Source: Anolis sagrei
Lineage: Eukaryota > Chordata > Lepidosauria > Squamata > Anolidae
Direction of reading: 5' to 3'
DNA: 64,000 bases
NCBI RefSeq assembly: GCF_037176765.1
Contig: NC_090021.1
Location: 32,604,229-32,668,228, forward strand
Shown: in pieces, positions 37,346-49,000 of the stretch
How positions within the stretch are numbered: the stretch's first letter is position 1
How the letters are laid out: the number at the start of each line of letters is the position of its first letter
Notes under the pieces: generated by a model
Seen by the model: the letters and a program-made list of their open reading frames with translations, nothing else
What the model was told of the DNA's origin: nothing
The model's database searches: none
Made by a program: the position numbers and the translations under genes

Positions 37346-38079
37346 CACATAATAAAAGTGAAAAATGTATATGTGTGTATGTAGCAGAAGTGCCCACTTA
37401 CACAGACAGGTTACAGCGAGCACAAAGAACATGTAGCCCAAACGTTGCCAATGTCCTCCCCAAACACCATATTGACCACCACCCAAGGAATGCTTTAATT
37501 CAATGACAACGCCATCCCAGATCTGACATGTTCCCTCCACCACAAGCAGGCATCACAGGGTTCCCTGTGTGAAATTTGCATGACCTCACCCACTGCCTCT
37601 CCTTAACCCTTTCTTATCCTGCCCTACAGCACACAACAAGCACAGAAGATTGATTGTGGCAGGGTTTGGGGGTGATTGCCCTGGGAATTTGAGAACTGTA
37701 CTTCACCCTTATCCAGAGAGCACTGAACCCAGCCAACAATGGATCCGGACCATACTTGGCCAATCATAACTGATGTCATTGGGCTTTTGAGGCTATGAAG
37801 TGTGGTAAAGATATATGACTACTAATCTCCTTGAAGGAATAAGGGAAAATAACCAAACAGCCATCCTGAACTCCAATTATGTCCCCACAGGATTGAAAGA
37901 ATATTGGTTATGCTAAGAATACAAATAAAACTGATCACTGTATTAAAAAAAAACACTTTATATCATAACTTTGAAAACCAATTGAATTTCTTAAAAAAAT
38001 ACAGCACAAATACTTTCCATTATTTTTAAAAAGATGCCTTGATGTAAAAGTAGAATTTGCTTCTTTATCTGTGTGATGG

Positions 38080-38195
38080 TGATAATTGACAAAATATGTT
38101 TTATTTAAAAAGCTCACAAAGGAGGCATGTTCTCTCCAGTTGTTTTGAGTCTTTGTGGTTGGAGGAAAGATAAACCAGTCTTAATGATCTGGGTG
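38080..38195 (-). other. ANGEL2: ANGEL2 3' UTR, proximal poly(A) signal
   Basis: An AATAAA on the minus strand (TTTATT at 38100-38105) sits about 90 nt after the stop, suggesting a short 3' UTR. Longer forms cannot be excluded. Confidence 0.5.
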
Positions 38196-38347
38196 TTATT
38201 CCTCCAGCTGGAACTTAGCGAGGAGTGGGAGGTGATCAGAAGAGTTGTTCTTGTTGGGAAGTCCATTGACTGCCCACAGATCTTGCTCAGTGACCAAAGA
38301 CAATCGACCAAGGAGATTCAGACCGCCATCAAAAACACGTCCAGCTC
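38196..38347 (-). CDS. ANGEL2: ANGEL2 exon 9 with stop
   Basis: After acceptor TTTCTCTTCCAG the exon reads GGLNLLGRLSLVTEQDLW, then GLPNKNNSSDHLPLLAKFQLEE and TAA (38196-38198). SDHLP carries the last catalytic His of the EEP fold. Confidence 0.95.
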
Positions 38348-38880
38348 CTGGAAGAGAAAGGAAAGACTGAAGTAAGTGTGTGTGTACAACTTGCAGGTTA
38401 TTGTGGACTGAATTATGCAGGCCAGGGATGTGCTGCTATAGCCCTCCAAGACATTTGTTAGCCTCAAGTTTCCATCAACCCTCGCTATGATAGCTTTTGG
38501 TGATGAATTGGCGGGATATGCAGTCCAAAAACATCTTACCCGTTGCTTATTCCTGATGTAACCAATTGCAGTGATACTGAAACTATGATGGCGCAAGAAC
38601 CTGGATTTGAAGTGCTCTTCTGAAATCAGTAGCATTTCGTGTACTGCATTATAGATTATAATTTTTGCTTAATATAAACATGCTTAGTACTGCATACAGT
38701 ATACTCTTTGTTCAAAGTGATTCACACTTGCAATGTAGCTATAATACGTACAACTATCCAGATAGTTTTAATGATGAATTTTAAACTTCAACTCTGTGTC
38801 TACCTTTTATTTAAGTATTTTGATTATGTGCTTTAGCAATGTTGTAACCTGCCTGGAGTCGTGAGGGGAGGCGAGTAAGA

Positions 38881-38914
<34 letters not shown>

Positions 38915-41900
38915 TAATAATAATCATCATCATCATCAATGCAAAGCTGTGGTGAGGGAGCTGTCATTCTCCAGATATTGGTGATACCACAACCTATACA
39001 CCTCAGCTATCTTTGCTAATAACCAGAAATGATGGAAACTTTAACAACAGCTAGAAGGCTACAGGTTGCCTGGTTCTCTCATAAAATTAGTAAATTTTGT
39101 TATCCCATGCATTAGAAATGTGGAGGCAGGGCTGAGGCGGAAAGGCAGAGGCTTACCAGTGCTCTCAAATGAATTCACAAAAAAAAAAAAAAAAAGATGT
39201 CACATAAAGAAGAAACATTTTATTGCTGCTTTTCCTAGCCATTATTCTCCACCCGCTCCTGTGATACAGGAGAAATATGTAGCTGAATGAGCATGGCTTG
39301 CCTGAGAAACTGGAATTCTTTGTTTAAAGGTCAGTCTCTTCACCCAAATGTCAAATGTTTAATCAAATGTCTCATTTCCTCAACTGCAAGTTCATTTCAG
39401 CGTGTGTTTGCTTCAATGTACAAATGCAGCATACACAAATACATGATAAAATGCACAATTTTTTTCATGTATTTGTGTTTGCTGTATTTGCACACTAAAG
39501 CAAACACATGCTGAAATGAACTTGCAGTTGAAGAAATGAGACATGTGTGTGTCATTTTTATAGGCCCTTTTCCTGGAGAGTGTACATTTTCCCCTCTCTA
39601 ATATTAAGACATTTTGTGAACAATTCTCGAGATGCACATCTCTGCACTCTTTCCCTTAAAGTGCACACTTCTGGATACAAACTTAGCTGCAGACTGGACT
39701 GCAAAATTTCCATGCTGAAGTTTGTTCTGGCATCCCTAAATTTAATAGCTCTGTATAAGAATTTGTGCCAGACCTATTCTTCCTAGTGTCCTAATAAGAT
39801 TCTCCTTGAAGTCACATAGTAGCATTCTAGCACCACCTGGTGATTTTTTTCAGGAACTCCTGACAACCAGATTTCTATGTTTTACAGTTGGCCAGCCAAC
39901 ATTTATGGATTTGATTATTCACAGAAGCAATTAATATGGTTTCTCTAGGAATCCCTAGGATTATAAGTAATAAATTGGGCACTTAGGTTTGTAATGCTTC
40001 CTCTCCCTCACAGGGAGAAAAAAAATCAGAATAAAACCGAACAGAGGTCAGGAAATATGATTCCTTACAGGTCCTTACTTTGCCATGTATAACATCAGCC
40101 TGGACTACAGAAAGTAATAGCTTTTCTTTCTGTGCAGTGAGCAACTTCATTTGGTCATTTCTATGGATTCGACTAATTAAAAGCTTAAGAGTAGACAAGG
40201 TTCACTTTTAAAAAATCTATTAGCAACCCAACCCATGCAGGGAGCAGAGTCAGTTCATGCAACAAAGACTGTGAACCAAAAAAACACAAAAAAAAAAAAA
40301 CGTGGAGCCTGCAGTGCAAATAACCAATTAGCAGGATGCTATAGAATGAGGGAAATAAAGCGAAATATAAATAAATATAATAATAATATAGGATATAATA
40401 ATATAAGACTCGTCTTGTGCCAGATTAAAGGTAGTCCTAGTGGTGATCGGCACACTGGCTGCAGTGCCTAAAAACCTCGGCCTGGACTCATAAACAATCA
40501 GCTCTGACAAAATCACCACCTGTCAGTTGCAAAAGGCTACCCTACTCAGATCTGCACACATTATTTACTGGTATATCACACAGTCCTAGACACTTGGGAA
40601 ATGTCCAACTTGTGATTGAATACAAAAGCCAGTATAGCGATCTTGTTTGGTGTGTACTAATATTCTTGTGTATCAAATAATAATATAGGATGTAGGCTGT
40701 TAGTATTAACATGTCAGCTAGAGGGGAATTGGCTGTCAGTTCAACAAATATTCAAAATTAAGGAACAACTGGTTGTCTAGCTCCCTTGTTTTCCTGTTTT
40801 CCAAGCAGCTCCATTGTGGGGGAGTAGTAGGCTTTTTAATTCATAGGAATGATGATGTTTTAGCTAATATTTTGATAACTTTTATTGTTAATGCTGCTTT
40901 TGTGTGTTTTAACTTACTCTGGTTGCTATTTATTTTGCTTGATGTGTTATTATTTGTTTCTTTTGTTTCTTGTAGGTTACTGTTATTCATTTATGTTATG
41001 AGCCACCCCAAGTCCCATGGGGCTAGTAAAAAAAAAAAAGATGATGATGATGATGATTGCCGATACTCCTCTTGTTGACTTGCCCAGAAAAGTAGGTTAA
41101 CAGGTAGACATTTGCTACAAATTCCATCACCTGATCCATCAGTTCTGCCATCCTTTGCTGCAGAATAGAAGATGTAATCCACCGTGACTGAGCTTCTGGA
41201 GTGGCAAGTTGTTACTTCTGGAATTCCAGTTTCAGGAAAATAATGAGAGTAGACTGAAGACAGTTGAAAACTGTGGTGTAAGTCTGTTGGTAACCTAAAA
41301 TGGAGCACAATGTTTGAGAAGCATCAGTGTTTGCTGTAACACAAAATTCCAGATCAAGCACACTAGAGTTACTCTCTGCAGACTGGGACAATTCCAGATC
41401 ATTCTGATCACAGATACACTGTTCTGTCTCTATAGAGATCATGTGCAGAGAACAGCATCAGTACAAAGGGGAATAATGTGTACAAGCCCAAAGTACATAT
41501 AGCAGCATTTTCCTGGAAATGAGAATTTCCTCAGTCCTTAATAAAAGTGTCAGGGTAATTATATTCTCAGCAATTACATCCTGGAGAAAGTATGATGAAA
41601 TCTGTGCTTAACACTAAACTAGTTTAGCATTTATATACACAAAGCCTGAATCTGCATGATTCTTCAGTTTCCTCCACTCCTCTCATGTTGGGGTATGACG
41701 ATGACTAGAATATTGATACATCCAAGCTGGGACAAACTCTGCTTCTTCACATAAATATTACATTATGTTCTAGCTTAACACTTCCACATATCAAATTACA
41801 TTAAATGATGAATGTTTCTCTTATTCTTTTCTTTTTGTGGGTACTTTTTGATATATGTGTATATCTTATATTCTGTTGCTGGTACTGAAATTAGTGTGTC

Positions 41901-43024
41901 TTACTATCAAGGGAATCTTAGAATTGATAAAATACGCCATATCATTTATTAATAACACAAGTTTTAGCTCTATGTTTTAAACACCAATAACCCCCTTTGA
42001 GCATCAACAAAACAAAAATATGGCCAGAAATTTGCTTACAAGACAGCAAACAAATAATTTGTCAAAATTTACCTATCTGTTACTAATAGGATATCCTCTG
42101 ATTTTTTTGAACTTTCTTCTTTAATCTCTTTTTTTTCTGGAAAAGAAAACGGAGCATCAAGCACAGTTTGATAGGTCACTATTGTTCATGTTCTCCAATA
42201 TCTCTACACTTAATAACAGCAGATGTCTAGGGTATCGGATAGAAAACTTTCATACCATTTATTGCTAAATTTAAAAACAAAAATTAAAAAAAATCTTATA
42301 AATATATTGGGAATTGAGTCCGGGACTTTCTACATCAAGACTGGAGAAAGTGTAGCCCTTGAGATGTTACTGAACTACAACTCACATCTGTCCTAATCAG
42401 CACAGCTAGGAAAAAAGAATGCTGAGAGTTGCAATTCGGTAACATCTATAGTGCTACACTTTGCTTGTTCTTGTTCTGCATCAGTGGTCTGAAACTGTAT
42501 TAAGTCTGGGAGCTGAATTTTGTTTATTCAAGTGGGAGCAAAAGTAAAAGGATGAACCTGATAGTTTAAAGCTCTTATTGCTGATACCTCAACCTAAGTA
42601 GAGTCTATAAATTTTAAATCGGGGAAATAAAGAAAGTAGGAAAATGGCTAAATGGGTGTGATGGGGAAGAAGTGTGGCATTTGGGGAGGTATGGGCTGGA
42701 TTTGGATCCAGGGTTTGAGGTTCTCTAATCTTGTTCTAACATACCAAGGAGGCGTTCTTTGCAACCAATGGACCTCCTTACTTTGGTGAAACAGACCTAT
42801 GGGTTGTTGCTTACCTATCAACCTCAAAGTTGGCCAAGGGCTGATCTGTAGCTGCTTGGCTACAATATATTGTTTCTACTGAATATACTCTGACGCTGAT
42901 GTGTTCCCAAACAATATGTGTTATTAGGTCTAAGTTTTATACTCATGAATTGTTTATGTTTTGTAAGCCGCCCCGAGTCCCTTTTGGGAGATGGTGGCGG
43001 GATATAAATAAAGATGATGATTTT

Positions 43025-43070
<46 letters not shown>

Positions 43071-46000
43071 ATACAAACATTACTGGGGGCAAGGTAAAAT
43101 CATTACAAAGCCAATCCAGGTATCAGTACAGAAATTTACCTTTCTCTTTTCCCAGTTGCCTCTCCTGCTCCTCATACATACAGTCCTGAGAAATGCCAAG
43201 GCTCTGAGGCCAAATGGGGATAGTGAGTATCCTATTGCCCCTTGGAGACTGCTCCTGGCCAGATACCTTTAAAAAATCAAACAAGAACACAAAAAAATCT
43301 GGAAGGGAATCAATATTTACTTTTAACCTTGAGATAATATATATAGGCCTGGGTAGGTGAATGCGAAATGATCTAAGGCCTAAATAATCTGAAAGCATCA
43401 ACTCCTATCTGATTGCAGAAGCTAAGTAGGGTCAAGCTAAGCAGTACTTAGACGAGGGACTACCAAAGAATAACAGGTGGTGTAGACTACATTTCAGAGG
43501 AAGGAACTATCAAAAACACTACTGGATATTCCTTCCTTATGAAATTCAAGGAGTTGCCACAGGCTGAAAGATGCCTTGAAGACACATATATAAAGACACA
43601 GGTACACCCATGTGGTTAGAAAGCAATTTATAATTCCTGTTTTTCTGGTGGGCCCGACAGCTCCCAGAAATGATGTTTTGAGCAACTGGAAGTCACTTTT
43701 GCTCACTAGGGCAGTGTTTTCCTTTCTTTTCATATGTCCAACAGCACATAGGGAGCAAAACTGGTTCCTTAGGAGTCACTTTTGGACATAAAAAGCAATG
43801 TGGAGCACCCATTCTTGGCTGATGTCAAGAGTACTTTCTGGACATAAACGCTATAGGCACTCAAGTGCCACTACTCTATAGTTGTGGTGAATGGATTTCC
43901 GAACATGCTTCACACAGTCCAAGAATAGCATATTCCAGAAGAGTAACAGAATGGCCAAATAACATTTTAGGATGACTGCCTGACTCTACCAATCAAGTCA
44001 TTAGAAAACTTTCAAACAGGCTCAAAGTAATTGCGGATTCCACCAAATGCAATTCTGTAAGCTCCTGCCATGATTTCGGACCAAACAGCATACTTCAAAA
44101 TGAATAGTGTTGCAAGCCAGGAGACACTAATTTCATCTCATGTGTGCTTTGTACCTACTTTTTCTTAACTCCATTTTCACAAATGGGTACTTACTTTCCC
44201 TATTGCCAGTCCTTCATAATTCAGCTTTCCTTCCGTTAGAAAATTGTACAGTGGAGAATGAGGGACGGAATTGAAGTCACCACAGAAGACAAGGGGGCAG
44301 AAGCGCCCGTCTTCCCGAATGGCAACATTGGAAATTTCTGCCAAAATCATGGCCAGCTGGGTCAACTTTATGTCCCCGCGTCTTGGATTATACAGCAGAT
44401 GTGTGTTGGCCACACAAATAGTGGCACCAGTCTTGCAGTAAAACCGAGGCTGCAAAAGCAACACCAGGCCCACATTATCCCTGTCCAAGAGCGGGATGTT
44501 GCGGCGGAAGAACTCCACTGGGTTTGAAGACAGGAGGCTGAACTTGGAGGTCTTGAAGCAAGTGGCACAGCCATCTGGTTTCCTGCCAGTCCTCATCTTA
44601 TACTCACAATGATAGCCTTCAGAAAAGGGGATAAAGAAAAGGGGGGAGGGCAGGATATCACATTGTTGTTGATTTTGTAATATTGATTTGCCAGGTTGAC
44701 CAAATGCTCAAACTTTCCAAGAAGATGGACCAATTTCAGATACATTCAAAAGAGTAACTCATGACTGTGGGCTACAGACAAGATCATGCAAGTAGACTTC
44801 TCATCTCCTTTGTTTATCCTTCAGGTCTACTTCTGGGGATTCCCAGCTCTCTGGAGTGCATAAGAGGGGCATGGAGTAAGATTACTTTCTATGAGGATTG
44901 CACTGGCTAACACACATTTTTGTGCCTAAAATGTTAGCCCTGTTTCTGGGTATATTTTACCTGCAGATTCCAAAAATGGCACCAGGTTTCCCTTATCAGC
45001 TCTAGTTTTTGAGATTTAGAATATAATGCATCTACCAGCTGCCATCTACTCACCTACAGGCAATCATGATAACGATATCTAAGAGACTAGAGCTTATATG
45101 GTCTATCCAAGTGGTTCCCAACCTGTGGTCCATGGACCACCATTAGTCTGCAAGAACAAATATATGGTATGTAGCCTCATCATTACAACATTGTTGCCTC
45201 AAAACCATGCAGCAACAAGAGCAACACCTTCTTACAGTGCCGAGGCAACAGGGATGTCAGGAGGGAAGAGGCTGACTACCCACAAAAGATTACTACTACC
45301 ACATCAGATCCAGATTATTAAATATGGTTTTCTGTGGGGAGCAGATAGCAACTACTGGATGGCACATATTATGTATCAGAAACTAGAGCGGATGTGGTTT
45401 AGCCAATGCGATTTTCTGAATCAGCACCCCAAATAACCAAACTGAATCTAAAGTTGATCACAAACTGATTCACAACTCTTTTGGTACTAACGTTGGAGAG
45501 TGGTCCCTGGTCAAGTGATCCCTGGTTAAAAAAAAAAGTTGTGAACCACTGGTCTATTCAATCAAGATTACTTCATAAATGCCCCAAATAACCCCAGAAA
45601 CAGGCCTATTGGGCTATTCTTTTCAGTGGCTGTTTCCAAGATTTGGAATTCTCTCCCAAGAGAGGCTCAGTTGACCCCTCACAGTTCTCCTTTTGTTGGA
45701 AGGCAGAGACATTTTAATATAAACCTTTTAAAACTTATTGGTATGGTGCAATGGTTGTGATGGATTTAATGTGTAAGAAATTTCGATGTGCTTTTAACTA
45801 TTCTAAATGTTTAAAGAGCCTAGCTGTTCAATGCTTTTTTAATTTTTTGTATTACTGATTGCGTTAGCTATACAGTTTTAACATGCCGTTTTAATGCTTA
45901 AGCTGCTTCAGGTGCCACATGGGAGACAAGAGAGATATAAATAAGCAACTATTCTGTTTGATGGACAGACATCACTAAATATACCAGGTGCTGTTAGATA

Positions 46001-49000
46001 TACTTCAGAGGAAGGAACTACCAAAACTACCTCTAGGTCTTCTTTACTTAAAAACCTTATGAAATTCATGGGGTCATCATAATGCAATTTGAAGGGACAC
46101 ACACATGGTTTTACAGACAAAGCTTCTGGGACATTTTTTAAAAAACAAAAAACAAAATATATAGATATAGATAAAAGGTAAAAAGGGGTCGTGGTAGTGC
46201 AATGAGTTAAAATGCGAAGCTTCTGAACTTGCAGATTAGAAGGTCAGCAGTTTGAATCTAGGGAGGGAGGTGAGCTCCTGCTGTTAGCCCCAGCTTCTGC
46301 CAACCTAGCAGTTCAAAAACATGTAAATGTGAGTAGATCAATAGGTACTGCTTTGGAGGGAAGGTAATGGCATTCTATGCAGTCATGCCAGCCACATGAC
46401 CAAGGAGGCGTCTACGGACAACGCCGGCTCTTTGGCTTAGAAATCAAGATGAGCACCACCCACCAGAGTTGGACATAACTAGACTTAATGTCAAGGGGAA
46501 ACCTTTACTTTTAAAAGGTAATAAATAGCAATCTGATATTCATTTGAAAGTGTTTTTAAGAATGTGTGCTTTTATTTCGTATTCCATTTTATTCATTTTA
46601 ATTCTGTATAAGCATTTCCACCAGAATTCACCAAGCTTTTGTAAGACCAGGAGGAATAACACATAAGTAAACTAGTCATCAAAGGAGATGTTCAGACATA
46701 GAGCCCTTATAATGAAGATATACAGAACAAAAATATTTGGAGTTCATTTTGCATCCGATAAAAGGTGCAAATGTTTACAGTGCTTTGGGATTCTATTATG
46801 CTTGCTATCATGGATGAAACCATCAGTTATAAGGAAACTGGAGCTAAAAGCAAATATGTAAAGGCATGAGTACTCTATAAACACTGTCTAATATAAAGTA
46901 GCACCTTTTTAACTTTGTAATTATATGATAAACAGGTACATATTTGGTCTGACCTTCTGGACTATTTGGACTAATTTTTATTCTACATAACAAAAATAAT
47001 GACATATATACCCAGAGCTTCCAAGCTTGGCTTGATCTGTGTTCCATACTGGTCTTCTTGGACTTCTTGTAAACAAAGTACCTGTGGAGTGAAACAGGAA
47101 CAATTGCAATTAACCAACCACAATCACATCTGAATATCCTCCCAAAATATTACCTGCATTGTTTTGGAAAGAAACCTGATTTGAGACCTTGAACATCACT
47201 ATTACAAAGAAAACACAAAATAACACAAGCCAACAAAATCAAACTTTTTGTAATCATCAGAGATGAGAGCAGCACAGTTTAAATCAATTTTTATGGTGTT
47301 TTTAAATATGTCTTTATTTCTTTTTCCATCACGTCAACTTTTTAAAATATGACGAATGGTACATTACAGCGCAGTACTGAAAAGTCTGCACATTTCACAT
47401 CATATCCGTGTAATACAAGCCAACAAGTATTTTTCATCAGATATAATTTTAGGTCATTCTTTTAGAGTTTTTTTGCGCTGAATTCAGATCTGCGTTTATT
47501 TTTTCTCCATCACGCGTAGTTTTTGTGATGAGACTAATAGAACATTTAATGCATTTACACACTGAAATTAATTAGATTGAATTGATAAATGCATTCATTA
47601 TTTGATTAGCCTCAGTGCAAAAACTACACGTGATAGAGAAAAAAACATAGATCTGAATTCAGCGCAAAAAACTCAAATGATTTCATAGCATTGAACCATG
47701 GCAATTAAAGTGGTATCAAACTTCATTAATTCTACAGTGCAGATGAACCTATGCAGACAATGTTGTGTTTTGAGAAAGGAATCATTCAACAGAGAGAAAT
47801 ACATGGCGCCACCTAGATATCATTACCCATAAATATTAACAGGAGAAATTCCCACATATTCACTTACAATCTGAAAAATGTATACTCTGCTACACATATA
47901 TTAGCTTTCCACTTACATCTGCATTGAGCTTCTTGATCTCTGCAAGAATGTTGGGAAACCGATAGTTCCAAGTGAGGAGGTGATGTTGGCAGTGTTTATA
48001 CAGGTGGGAGTTGTCTTCTAACAAGTCCTGGGAAAGGATGTTGTATGACATAACAGTGAAATCAAACTTTTCCCGTGAGTCTTTATTATCCTGATTGAGT
48101 TGTGTTTCTTCTTCAATCGTCTTCATTTTTTTGCTTTGCTGACAGAAGTATTCCCAGTGTCGCTTAAGCAAACCTACTGAAAGGCAACAAAAAAGGCTTT
48201 TATTCCTGACATAAAAGCTTATGTTTTAAGTAATGATTTCTCTTTCTGAGAATGTAGGAACGAAAGACAGAAAATCTTCCTAGCAGTGGCAACAAAGAGT
48301 TCCTTTGATAGAGTATAATTTCCAGGAAATTATGTAATCCAGCTTTTGAGATTCTGGGTAGCACATTGGTTCCTTTAGGTACATCAAGAAAATTGTAAGT
48401 TAACATTTCATTAAATTTTATAGTTTGTGTCAATCCATTTATCTCTCTGATGACAGGCCAGTCTGGAAAGCTATCTTTTAAAGAAAATCTATAGCCCAGT
48501 GGTTCGCAACCTTTTTTTTTTTTTTTTTTTTTACTAGGGACCACTTTGACCAGGGACCACTCTCCAACAAAAGGGTTACGAATCAGTGTTTGTGAACTTT
48601 AGATTGGGTTTGGTTATTTGGGGTGCTGATTCAGAAAATGGTATTGGATAGAACACATCAACTCTATTTTCCAATACAGAACATTTGACATCCATTAGTC
48701 ACCATCTGCTTGGCCACAGGAAACCATATTTAATAATCTAGAGGTGATGTGATAGTAATATTTAGTTGCCTCAGCACTATAAGAGGGTTTTGCAAGACCA
48801 GTCACTCTTGTTGCTGTGCAGTTTCAAGGCAACAATGTAGTAATGGTGAGGCTGCGGACCAGATTTTCTTTCTTGTGGAGCACTGGTGGTCCACGGACCT
48901 TACTTTACTTAGGCAATCCCTCTTAGCCTGAGGATGATGGTCCTCCAAGTCTGGTGTCTTGGTGGTGGGTTCATTGGTGAGTTTGGAGCCCTATTCTTGA

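Noticed and set aside
41131-41429. Frameshift in a single 299-bp ANGEL2 exon
   Set aside because: An 89-bp GT-AG intron between 41284 and 41372 restores all phases and improves the match to human.
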